From Lingula anatina (taxonomy: Eukaryota > Brachiopoda > Lingulata > Lingulida > Lingulidae): a stretch of DNA of 64,000 nucleotides. Numbering within the stretch: the stretch's first letter is position 1; each line of letters opens with the position of its first letter. Below are positions 45,591 to 58,500 of the stretch, in pieces. The stretch spans positions 124,001 to 188,000 of the forward strand of contig NW_019775717.1 of assembly GCF_001039355.2 (NCBI RefSeq), in the 5' to 3' direction. A model generated the notes under the pieces. The model searched no databases. It was not told the origin of the DNA and saw only the letters and a list, made by a program, of their open reading frames with translations. The position numbers and the translations under genes are program-made.

Positions 45591-47794
45591 TAGACGGCTA
45601 TATAGTGCACTTTTTGTTGATGAAATTTACACTTCTTTTAGAAGTGGAATGCTCCACTTCCGTCTCTGTTTTCTGTTTCACCTTTTTTTTCTGAATAAAA
45701 TGCAGCATAGCAGAATCAAGCACATGAAAACGTTAATTAACAACGGAGTAAGAACATGATGGTCGTTTCACCATGCACTAGGCAGAAAACAAAACAAATT
45801 CATCAAAATTTTAGATACAATAAAAAAGGAATAAAAATATTGTTCATGAAGGTTTAGATATTTATGAGCATATTCAAGGTTTCAACATGAAGGGCAAAAA
45901 TGCAAATTGCTAAGCAATGCCATTGTTTATTGCACGCTTATCAATAAAATGAAAAGATGCCCAAAATAATTAATTCCATAGGCTATCTCAACTGTGTAAA
46001 TTTCGTTTATTTCTTATTTCTTATTTAGCTAAATGAAGTGGCAACGTAACTAATGGCAATTCTAGCGTTTACGTAGGGGTGTAGCTTTTAGTAAAATATT
46101 ATTATGAATTAAAAATCGCAGTTATATTTTACATTTATATACTCACCACATGATATCAAAACAAAGTATTAACCGGTCACAGTGTGCAATGGTGGACATT
46201 TTGTTGAAGCTTTGGCTTAATGTATGATGGTTTTTGCTTCAGGAGCGTCTTGCTGATAATCAAATGGTTCTTTAGAGAATGACATACGGTATTACGTAGT
46301 TTTCCTCGACGCCAAGTAAAAATATAAATGGTGAAAACAAATAAGTCGTAAGGTCTTGTTTCCACGCACACACGAGTGACAAACAAGCTGCATCACTTGG
46401 AAACAATGCAGTATACGTCAACATTTGACAACAATTTCAAGAGCCCCACGTTTTATGCTTGAAAGCCCTTACGACTATCATTTAACTGAAAACAATACAG
46501 TCATTTATCTTTACATCGGAGTCTGTATTCAGCGATGCTTTTCCTTACGCTATAATGGATAATTGATGGCTAAAAAGGTCTGACATACGCACCGCCATAG
46601 TTGCCTCGCAGATAACGAAATAATGTATGAACCAGTACTGTCTAAAATAAATCAGTTTGAAAGCCGATGGTAATATAATACATACAACCTATGGAAAAGT
46701 CTAACTGGTATTGGTTCACAGTGAAGTCATAAGGACGCCAGAACGTGCGTAAATTATATATTAGAAATAGTTACAAGATTTTATAAAAGTGGCGCGATTC
46801 ATGCAAGGGCCAATAAATCATTTAACTGTAGACCACAGCTAAACTGTACAATAAATAGGCTGTATGAAAGTAAAAACCGCCAAATAGCTTGAAAGGTAGG
46901 TTAGACTTTTCGTGTTTGGTGAAAGGCAAGGAAATTAAAAAAAAATAGATAATTTCAACGTTAAGGCTATTCAAAAATCCTGATTTAGACCTTATTTCAA
47001 AAGTGAACTTACGAAAAAAAAAATATATATATATATATTAGAACCAGTGTGTCTTGAACCCACTCTAGTATTTTCGCAGTAAGCAATGAATTCAATGTAC
47101 ACCTTTTCCGTTCCTTCTACAAAGTAATTTCACATTTTCCCATCTTGAACTTGAACCAAGATAAAAAGATAAATAAAACTGTTTGTTATTTAGGTGGTGA
47201 TGATAAAGAGCTATATTTTAGAACTCGAATATATATATAGCAGTATTATAATCAACCCAGGGTCATGTAAACTCAGAACGATCACTTACATTTCGAACTT
47301 ATATTTTTAAAGACGTTACTTGTTCGAATAAGCTTTGTAACAAAATTTTTATTTCGCCCCTGACTGCGACATGAAAGAAAAACTTGTTCGCGCTGTGTAA
47401 ATGCGCCATCTTTCGCCACCGAACACTTCGAGTAATTCATTTTAGTAAGATAATCAAAATAAAAAAAACAGCGCTAGACTAATGTAAATTAATATATCAT
47501 GGTAGCTTTAGACTCATAAGGTCTAAAAGTGTTCTTTAGTCAAGAACAATGATATCGTGATTTTCAATTTAATTGCCAGTGTTTTTAGCCATGGCGCAGA
47601 AAAAAAATGCGTTAAAAGACCACCATATCTATTTCAGAATCAAAGAAAAGCTATAAAAGCTGCCCCGATGTGATTTCGTAGTATGTAAACACCGATGAAA
47701 GGGTCCGCGAAGGAAGTTTTTGATTACAAATCGATGTGTAACATCGTAAAAGAGAACCTTGTATTCTTGGCTGTTAGAACATGCATAAAACTAC
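45591..47794. other. Intergenic, no gene seen
   Basis: AT-rich DNA with short A-runs and a small (AT)n tract near 47022-47038. The open frames lack domain or splice evidence. Confidence 0.5.
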
Positions 47795-48311
47795 GGGTAA
47801 TATCCTCCCTTTTGTTGTTTTACTCGATCTCATTTCTTCAGTTTAATCACGTCGCAGCCAATCAGGCGTTTGTTCCGACAATATGTCATTTATTCAGGCA
47901 GTAATAGTGATATGGGTTAAATTAATCACATCTACCAGATGAAGAGGCACGAGTGCCAGCAAAATAAGTTCCTGGTTTTTTAATACAGACCTTATCTAAC
48001 ACTTCTTCATTCGTATGTGTAACAGGTGCTGGAGATTGATTATATAAATTGGGTAATATCCTCCCTNAATATGTAGAATCCGGTGTGACTCATATATGAT
48101 AATAATCTGGTTTGTTTTGTTTATATGTTACGATGTTAATCAGTTTGTGTTATGTGTATTGTATACTATTACTTTTGTTATTTTGTGCAACGTATTCTGT
48201 CACTCCCTTGTGCTGTTAATGTCCAATAAGACTACTGTATGCTAGTTTGTCTGTTGCATATATGTTGTAATATGTGTTTAGTGTGAAAATGTATGTTTTG
48301 TTTTGTGATGT

Positions 48312-48361
<50 letters not shown>

Positions 48362-48600
48362 CCTCCCTTTTGTTGTTTTACTCGACCTTTTTTTCAGTTT
48401 AATCACGTCGTAGCCAATCAGGCGTTTGTTCCGACAATATGTCATTTATTCAGGTAGTAATAGTGATATGGGTTAAATTAATTACATGTACCAGATGAAG
48501 AAGGACGAGTGCCAACAAAATAAGTTCCTGGTTTTTTAATTCAGACTTTAATTTTATCGAAATCTTCTTCATTCGTATGTGTAACAGGTGCTGATGATTG
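47795..48600. repeat. Tandem duplication of a 256-bp unit, second unit interrupted by a retroposon
   Basis: Unit 1 is 47795-48050. Unit 2 starts at 48051, is interrupted after 48066, and resumes at 48359-48600 with about nine in ten bases matching unit 1. Both units start GGGTAATATCCTCCCT. A single N lies at 48067, right at the interruption. Confidence 0.75.
48068..48358 (+). mobile_element. Poly(A)-tailed retroposon fragment
   Basis: A 291-base insert ends in a run of 46 A and is bounded by the target words ATATCCTCCCT on both sides (48056-48066 and about 48357-48367). This is the layout of a 5'-truncated LINE or a SINE inserted by target-primed reverse transcription. The body is T-rich with TGTTTTGTTTTGTGATG at its end and has no coding frame. 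Confidence 0.7.
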
Positions 48601-51600
48601 ATTTGATAAATAGGGTGTATGCATTCTGTAAACTATTGTTCTCGATTTAAAGCATTGTTTGAATATATCTACTGTACAATTCAAGAAGCTCGAATTTCAG
48701 TCTGTGGTCTTTCTGTGGTTTTGGCCTTTCTTACTGACATAATATTTTGAAGAAAAAGAAACAAAGAAGCTCCGTTGCATTGGAAATGTGTAATTAGCAG
48801 ATCGGTTTTGTAAGTTATTAAAATTATTAAAGAAATGACTGGTGACACAATCGGACAAAACCTTTTGATGAACTCGAATCTTTAATAAAAGAAAAAAAGC
48901 GAGCACTATTGAAAGATAAGAGTGTCTTTTAAATACGCACTTTCAGCAGAGAGAGAAACCTATTAACAAATAAATAAATAAATAAGTAATAACAATAATA
49001 ATAAATAATAATAAGTTTCGCTTTTCTTGATATGTAGATACGCTATATAATAAATAAATGTGGTGAACAATTACAAAACTAAATGAGCAAAAATGTTCAT
49101 TAGCTATATAATTACAAAACTAGATTGATTTTGAGGAAAAGAAATGATCAGATTAAAATACAAATAGGTTAAATAATTAAACATCGATGTAAATTAGAAT
49201 AGTGTACATTTTTAGTAAAAGAAAAATAGATATTATATTGCTTTACTAGTGGGTGAAGCAAGCAGTTGAAAGCCAAACAGATTATATCAAATTATCAGTC
49301 TACCATTATGAAAATAACTCGTATTTGTCAGTGCTTAAATTGCCAACTCGTTGGTTGGATTCCGCTAAACTGAAAATATTGACTTTTTGAGAATTAAATA
49401 AGTATAAATTTACTGTAATATGTTTTGATGGTAACGTTAAATATTATTAAAAATATGGGGCGAAACTAGATCCACATCTTACTCGAATACGTCAATACAG
49501 AAAATTATAAATTTCCGGCTTGATGGGGGACGTTGAATTTATATAATAAAAAAAAAAATAGTTACTAGGTAGAGATGAAAAGAGGGAAAACTCAAGACAC
49601 ACGGTTGGTTTAAACCATTTAATATGAAAAGCTGAATAAGATGTTTTAATATAGACATGCGTATAGTACAGCACGATTACACCAATAAGTAAATGGAGAA
49701 GTTGAAAGTTCAAAGTCGGAGATTTACATAAACAATTTTAAGAATACCAAAAATTCTCGTGCCCATTAATGCAAAAGCGGATATTAAATGGTGGAAAATA
49801 TTCTGTCAGACATTATTAGACACAGTAAGTTGTATAATGCAGTTTAAGGAGAAATTTGCTGAGAATTTTTGAAAAAGCAACAGAGGTTAATGGGATTTTT
49901 CCAGAAACAATGACTTGCGGCTTACGCGGACATTGTCAATAAACTAAGTTATACGCCATGTACATGTACTAGGGCCTTTTCCTGTTAGATATGGCAGTGA
50001 GTGCTGAATCGGCAAAGAGGGATTTATGGAATATCCCCTCAAACTTGACCGTCTCGATATCTTATCTGCGTACAATGACAAAGGTTAAAACAAAACAAAA
50101 CAAAACAAAACAAAGACAAGTACTGGCGTTTTAGTACAGGTGCACGTGGAAATGCGTAAAGGAACTAAGACAAGAATAATTAAGTATTGATGCGCCTGTT
50201 GCTCAGGCCCTTCCTTTGGGGCAAATCACTCAGTCAGAAAACTCCGAGGAGAGATAAAAGTCAGGTGCAAAATGATCAGTCCGAGACGATGCAAATCCCT
50301 GGACGGCTATTCGTCTTGTCTGCAATCTCTTCACCGACAAAACCTTCCCGCTCAAGAGGGCAATTTCGTTTTTGTTCCAAGTTTCAGAGGACCCAACAAA
50401 AGGCGAATTAAAAACGCGTAAAATAAAGTGGATAAAGAATTGAAGAATTAATTAATTACCCCTAATCATACCGGCATATTTTGCAACAGGAACCTAAGGT
50501 AATTTGTTACTCAATATTCTTTTTTTCCGACATCTTGGCAGGCTCTAGACAACTGAAATTGCACTTAATGAAAAATAAGCAATGCATATTTTGCAGTATG
50601 CTTTTTCAAAAAAAAAAAATGTCTAGAAATTTTACTGTGCTTTAAATGTTTCTTGTTATTAACACCAAATACTGACCAAAAAGGTAGTTTGTGAACAATC
50701 GCTGGTGAAAATCTACACTAGTAGGAGCATTTCCGACCCTTTCAGTTCTCTTCTGATAGGATGTCCTTAAAACTGATAAAATTTGTGACGAGTTCGTGCA
50801 TTTTCATGAAAAAAATACGCGTGTTTATATTTTTTATAGGTTAAAAGAGATTTGCCTGAGGTCGTACACGAACCCGACAGGTAAGATTAAGGACAAAAAA
50901 AAAACTTCACTTCCCTGTGTTCATTCCATTCCCAGTTCATCACGAAATTTGAATAAGGAAGCAGAGATTTATCCAAAACAAAGGAAAATAACAGCAATTC
51001 AGTTATTAGTATTTGGACTCGATAGAATGGTACTCATACATAAAATATGTCGAGAGATGAAGGTTTCCTTAGTCTTTTGTTCCGTAATGGCCTATGTCGT
51101 CTTGGGGGTAATTCGCCAGGGCAGGACCAGGTGAACGCTGCACTGGAAAGAATGGAAAGATACCTGGATGGCAATTCAACTAATTCAACATTGAAAAATG
51201 ACAATGATAATGACTGAAATTTGATAATCCTGACAAAAAAAATTTCTCACAAAAAAATTAATGTAAGGGAAGCAAAATTCATACACTACGTGAAATATCT
51301 CACGTCGTGAGGTTCGAGTACATTGTAGATGAGATTAATCAAAATGGAATATCCCCCAAAAATGTGTATGCATTTCAAAAAACAATACTAGAATACCGTT
51401 CATAGCAAAAGCAATATCTTTAATTGCATTATCGTTTACCGTACACGGCCAATTTGCTTTTAACAAAAAATATAGTAGGAGAACTTCATAATGACATAAA
51501 TCATCAAAGCTCTGAAAATAATTTTGATCGTTCAAGACACCATTCAGCTCTACAAGGATCACCCAACTCACTTCTCAATTTCAACATTCGTCAAGCACGC

Positions 51601-52201
51601 AGAAGCACACGCACACACACATGAATACGCGCATATGTAGATGGTCATTAACCTTAATACTTCTTGCCATCCGTTCTGTATTTTATTAAGAATTGGTAGG
51701 ATATCATAACACAGGAGTTAATCAGATAATCAAACATTACGCAGGCTGTGTACTTTCTGAATGCGTAAACTTCTAAGACTATCACAAGACACGTGCATAC
51801 CCACATACATTCACAAGTGTATTGTATATATTTGGTCTGTTTATACACGGACACTTGACTCTCGTCTTATCCACATTTAATTTACAAGCTGTCACTGTGC
51901 GTACCGTAATATTGTATTGTGACATTGCCCGCATATTAATAGAGTTGGTTCAATAAAATACATGTACTCGTACAAACCTGGACCAATCGAGGACAATGAG
52001 AATTTATCTTTATCATTTCTTTTGTTCTAAGCTACAGATCTTTTTCAGCGTTTAACGCTGCATTCATTGTGGCGTATAGCACCTGTTCCTTTACAGATGT
52101 GACATTTATTGCCTTAAAAATATAATTAAATCTCCCGTGGCATTTAAACAAGTCGATATAATAAAATTAATTTTTGACACATTTTGCAATACACAAGAAT
52201 T
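48601..52201. other. Gene desert, part 1
   Basis: No gene, RNA gene or known repeat is recognised. There is a loose (AAT)/(AATA) tract near 48965-49015 and an (AAAAC)n tract near 50088-50115. Confidence 0.45.
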
Positions 52202-52534
52202 TCATTTAACATTAAGTCCCAACGGTAATGCTTCTCTTTTCCTTATACTATAGAAAAAAAGGCGAGATCTGTCCCAATCAAAGCTGTGTATTTCACGGGA
52301 TATGCCACCACCAATGCGCCCAGCAGCTATTCCAAGGCGAGCTGGAACATCAAACACACTGCGCACCACGGACTGCGCTACTGGAAGCCGAGGCGTATTC
52401 ATGGTCCGCTGCTCAAGCTGATGTTGCGTATTCTGACTCCTAGAGATTGTACAGCTTGTCAAGAGCCAAAGAAAGACAAATCGTACCATCTTCTTGATTT
52501 CCCAGAGCAGGCCATAGGCGTCGCTAGCTTCCAA
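52202..52534 (-). other. Unassigned GC-richer open frame with a signal-like start
   Basis: The minus-strand frame of 110 codons has an internal ATG (52489) giving MVRFVFLWLLTSCTISRSQ, which resembles a signal peptide, followed by basic and hydrophobic residues and a stop. GC content of the segment is clearly higher than around it, and all three forward frames are also fairly open, which weakens the case. I recognise no family. It could be a first exon, a conserved non-coding block or chance. Confidence 0.2.
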
Positions 52535-55500
52535 TTCTTCATAATTTTCTCAGTAACCTGGAATGAGCTGTTACTTTGAGTTCTCTCTACCAAAAGGCCA
52601 TACAGATAGGATCGAGCTCTTGAAGTGTTTTCTAGTCGTGTCGTAGCCCCGTCGTCATTATGAACAGCTGGGCCACGTCAAATTCCCTCCACATTAACTG
52701 CATTTAAATCGCCATTAGGTTAATCAAGGAACAACCCCGGTCCCCAAGCTCTAATCCTCGGCTGCTGCCTACAGAGTGTTTGTGCGGTCCTAGGGGAGAT
52801 TCTGCGGGGTAGGCATAGATAGATGGCTGTCATTTAATTTGTCGCTATCAGATCTTTTCTTCAGTCATTAAGAGCCTTAGATGGCGGAATTATAAACTGC
52901 GGTTTAATTCCGTAATCTGATAAAGTCTTTCGCGGCGAGCGAGAGTAAACGCAGGCGGCTAATATGCGTTTGACTTAATGGGGCCGGTCGATAGAGCTTC
53001 ATCCTAATTCAATTTTTTGTTTTTTGCTCTTAACTGCTCAACTGATTGCTAAGGTTGATGAATAAATTATCACATACCAAGAGTCGACCACGTTGAAACT
53101 GCTAAAGTGTTTTGATGATATATTATTCATAGAAATGTCAGGTCTATCGGCTTAAGAAGTAGATTGGTAAATACTACTACCGAGTCTGTTTTGTAGCTAC
53201 TTAGTTGAAACCCGGAAAATGATCAGATGTTTGAGTGAGAGTCACACATTAGACGTAACAGTTGAATGATAACGCACAGACACATAGGTCCTATTTGGTC
53301 GTTTTTGAAGTATAACCAAGATGCATATGTGCAGGGAATGTAGACACTAATTTGAAAAATAGGTTCAAATACTGAAGTAGAAGAAATATAAGTATACATT
53401 AATTGTATAAGAAAAATATTTGAACGCATGCCATATTTACTACGGGCATTAGGCTCAACTCGAAAAAAAAAATTCTGAGACAAGATATCGGATATGAGAA
53501 ATGTCTTTTAGGCAAACGCTTTTTTTGTCTCTACACCTCTATCTGGTTCTAATAAAAGTGTTTCCTTGTTTTTGAGTACATTTTTATGGTTGGTGTACGA
53601 GTATTTATTCTATATTTCATACCAGGTAAAATTAGGAATTACTTTTCAACCTCGTTTTATTCAGTCTTGACATCGCCCTTATTTTTTCAATTTTTGAAAA
53701 CGGAATTTCGAAAACATTGCACTAAATGTTTTTTTGTAAGCGAACAGAAAACGCTGTCGATGACCAATAATGGTGGCGTAATGTCACTTTATATGTGGGG
53801 AAACCGTCATGACAAAGTGAGCGACAGCTGCCTTGTGTTTTCCTCGTTGACAGGTACGTAATCACGGCCATTATAAGCACGCGCGCGGCGCGTTGAGACA
53901 GCGTTGAGACGTGCGGCGAACTTCACGGACTGGACATATATACAGATGGGATAGGGGTGTAATTTGATAAGTGAATGGAAAAGTGTAAAATGACCGGATC
54001 AGAATCTCCTTTCTTCCTTATCCGGGCGCTTGGATGTGTAGTAACGGCAATGTAAACTTGGGGGACTTACGGGTATTTAACCTCACTCAAGAAATGTGTG
54101 TTTATAATTATTTTTTACTCTGCTTACTACAATGATGGTGTCACGCACAGTTTTGCTGAGAATCTTACCACGCCACCAAAAATCACAGGAAAGCTACACA
54201 CAGCCTACTGGCATTCTTACAGCCATTTGAAACTAAATATGATATGTTCCAAAAAGGTAAAAGTAAAAGATGGTATACTGTGGCGTCTTCAGCCGTCTGC
54301 CACCTGTTGACATTTTACAGGGAGTAAACAAATAAAGATTCACGAGGATTACAAGACGTCAAATACCACGTAAATGACTGATGTTATTCTATCAACCGCT
54401 AATATCATTTCACAATTTGGCCTATCAGACAGAACTTTTTTAAACTTTCCATTTTGCGCAATTATTTTTCTTTGGTACATTTAATATCTACATATAAAAT
54501 CACTGAAAGACAAGTTCGCATAGAGCTATGCTGGAGAGGTGCAGCAATATTGTCCTTGTTCAGAAAAAAATATTAAAGATTTATTATAACAAATACAACA
54601 CTATATATAGCGATGATCAGGTATATTTACAATATATTAAGTGTGCTAACTTATTTACAATGAGTAATATTTGTGTTCTAATTACACTTGTTTATCTTAT
54701 TATGTTCCTCCATGTCTTTGCAATATCACTTGTACTTATTAGTGTAATTCGTGTTATACTAACACACGTCTATATTACAACATCTTATTTATCTTTTCAT
54801 CATAAATATTGTAAACTGCCAGGCTTTTTCTAGTTTTCCCTCTTATCTCTTGTAAGTACACACTGACCAGGGAGAAAATAAATATATGTATAATATAGAC
54901 TATAACATCTAATGCAGGCAGACATCCAATCCTGATTAAAAAAAAACGTTTGTACAAATATGCTTGTGTTTAGGATGACTTATGCCTCTTTACACCTTAG
55001 TATTCTACAAAATTTATCTGTAGAGTTTATTTCCTGTTGATCTGGGTGGAAAACGACTTACGGTTTATCTTATATCTAGCATTCCTTTTAATATTTTGAC
55101 AGTGGGATATGAATTGTTTTTTCGTCTTCCAGTGGGTAACCACAGACGAGACAGTTTTTTCTTTTGCATGAAACTTTGGCTTCGTTCACATGCAATGTCT
55201 ATTTTCTAAATTCTATTTTCTATTCGCGGTATGTCTTATGATCACGGTCTGTGCCCTTAATATCCCGCTGCGTAATTACTGGCAGCGCGAGCCAGTTACT
55301 ATAAGTCTGTCTCTCAATGTTTAAGGAGTGAGTGAGCGTTCCCAGCCTTCCCTGCGCAGTTATTCTTGAGTGATCTGACACAACATACAGAGAACTCAAT
55401 TGTACCCAGTGCTTTAAATAAAAAAGAAAAAAAAAAAAAAAACAGGCAAAATTGAATAGGACATTTAAAAAAAATATCGAAAACGCTATCAAAATCTCTT

Positions 55501-58500
55501 TTAATTGAGTAATTTGAGCTAATATTTCGCCCCTATGTATTTAACTGTATGCGTTCTGTATACTAAATATACTGAAGCCTGACTGCAATGAAACCTTGGT
55601 TTTTTACCCCCCGAAAAACTCATTGTGCTGGTGAGAGGGTGCACTATCCACGCTAGGAGGGGAGGGACAGACAGGAAAATGAGATGTTTCATCGACGGCA
55701 CATCTGCTCATAAGGGCTGTTTTAATGAAAGGGGGTATCTTTAAGCTCAGGTTTAATTGCAAGTTGTCTCTATACCCGCACTTGCGGCACGTTCGCATGA
55801 AGCACGTGGAGGAAAAGAACAATGGCTAAGAACGTGGGTAAAAAGTAAATACGAACTCAAAGAGAGAGAGAAAGAGAGATTAAGTGTTTATGATAAATTA
55901 AACAAACTTAGCAAAGTGTGAACTGAAAAAAAAAAAGCCAGGGAAAAAATATTGAATCACATTCCATTTTATCTATATAAGCGCCTTCACAACACACAGA
56001 TTCCCGACATGTCGCCCTCAGCTGGTAGTAGATTGGATTACAAATATGCTTCATATATCATTCCGTCAATTATCAATAGTTATCTGTTGCCCCCTAAATC
56101 AGGTGGAAGAACAAGGCCCGCCACTTGGACGCCAGCGGTTTGTCATCTTGTCAAATTGTTTCCCTCATCGTACCTGCCATGCCCTCGGTGACGGCCGGGG
56201 GCGTTTCGCATTAGGTCGGACAAAAAGCGGGCGCATGCCAGTCAAATTATATTAAGACCTCAATGTTTTTTCATGACAATTAAATTCATCCCCATTCTAG
56301 CGGTGACATTAAATTCTCACAATCATATTTCTTTTAGACTATAATTTCTCACACTTCACATTCTGTGTCATTCAAATAGGACGGCATGGCGTGTGATTAT
56401 TCTGATGTCAAAAACACATATTTATGCCGGCATTAGTAAATGAATAAATGATTGAAATAATGAATAACCTTTTGACAGCTATAACAAAAGAAAAATCGCA
56501 TGATACATAAAAACACACACAAAAAGTCCCCATGTACCATTAAAATAACTTTTCTAATTTATTGATAATTTCTCGTTTTTTTTTCTTTTCCACATTTCCG
56601 TGTCCCTGTTTAATAATTTCCAACCTACAATCTGCTATCTCAAAATGTTGCACTCTCGTTTCACGATTCAACAATGAATGTCTTCAATTTCCCAGCAATA
56701 CTTCTTATCATCTGCTTTCTCCGTACACGTATCACCGTGCAAGAACAGTCACGGCAGACTGCCCGTAGAGCAAACAATCGGAGCAATTTTACGCTGTTAA
56801 TCAATTTTACGGGTTATTTTTTAATAACATTATAATTTTAGTAGGTAATTTGAATGAAAAAGAGACGCTAATTCCGGATGAATCTGAAAATCAATATAAA
56901 GGCATTAGTCGCTCGGGCTCTTAATCTGACTATAACAAAAATACTTTTTACTCTAGCGAATTTTTCGTCTCATCTGGTAAGCACTTCGGAGTAGACTTAT
57001 TTATGGGTAACCTGTTCTGTATACGTACAAAATCACGCGTTAACAAATAAAATGCATTTAGAGACATATTAATCCGGATCTCGATTGTTTCAGTGCAGAA
57101 TTAACCATAGGTGATTTAAATATGTTTGGGCGAGCAAAGACGGGAGGTGGCGAGAGGTTTGTAAAAGCCAAATAAGCCCTGTCCTTCTCGCCAATTGAGC
57201 TTCTGCTTAAATATGATTGAATAAAACTTATTAGATTAGACAAACGACGCTGCAATCTGAAAACATTTTTAGAACCATCTCTTATATTTCTTTACATTAA
57301 CCTACCTTAATTCTTTCTTTTTGCTGGCGATCTTCTGTTTTGAATCATTGTACTGTCTTCTTATTTTTGAATCACTATACTGCAGTGTAACGTAGTCCGT
57401 TGTTCCACACTTGGGACTATTTGTATTGATTTTGAAAATGTAGCGGAAGGCCAATTAAGGGAGGTGCTCATGGGCAACTGCTACCATGCTACTTACACAG
57501 GAGGGGGGGATCTCGTTGCCGAAAGTCACGGTAACCAGCGGTCACTGTCGCTGCCACTAACATGTCGTCCACATAGCAACTCAGGGCAGTCGCCGTCGAT
57601 TCCTTTATGCACAGAACAACTCTAAAACAGGAATTTGTCCTCCTAAGGGGGCACCAGTACAGTAGGCCCCTACTCATGACTGATTGTGGTACAAGCAAGA
57701 CTGGCTGTACTTAATTCATTGCACATACACACAGAGAAAGACAAGGCTTGCTTGCTCCATGTTAGCGCCTTATTCGAGTAGATTTAAAACAAAGAATTAT
57801 TTCACTAAATCATTTTTGTGTTTTGTCCAAATGAAATAATATGGATATGATATATTTGTCTTATAATCCAAACAAACTGAAACTGGTGTGTACATGTAAA
57901 ACCACTCGCGTCGTCTTACCTTGGAGCAGCGTGCTCTCAGATATACCAGTTCTGTGCCCATATGCCAATAAATTCCGAAAATATGAATTCAGGAAGTGGA
58001 AACGATAACATGTTCTTAGCCAGAGAGACAATTCTTTTCTTTTCCTCAAAAGATTGTACTTTCATTATTGAAACTCACCTCTATACAACATCAAATGGGT
58101 CCTTCTATGTCGTATTTTTGTACGTACTTTTCTGAGCTATTTTGCAGTATATGCTACTACCAATTTAGCATGTTAATGCAACAACTGAAGGTTTACTGTA
58201 TTTTCTGCAAAACGATATACATATCAATATGAATAGGTGTATCAAATAGAGCGAACGTGCAACTTAAACATTTCTCACGTTTTGAAAGTCCCATTTGTAT
58301 AGCGGCGCGTCTGCTTTTGACCTCGGACTCCAAAATCCTATACATTAACGGCACGGAGATACTTACACATTAATATTGCAGACACGTAAACAAGAAATTT
58401 AGCCTCTGTATTTCAATGTTGCTTTCGTTACAAACTGACATTATAGCGCCTTCATGCCTATCCGTCACGTGCAGGCTTTCCCGGAGATCTCGGGTTAATT

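Noticed and set aside
45368-45759. Two plus-strand frames of 87-108 codons
   Set aside because: They overlap the antisense of a LINE 3' end; the coding sense is on the minus strand.
47695-47904. 69-codon plus-strand frame with a hydrophobic stretch
   Set aside because: It runs into the tandem duplicated unit, and the second unit does not keep the frame; no other support.
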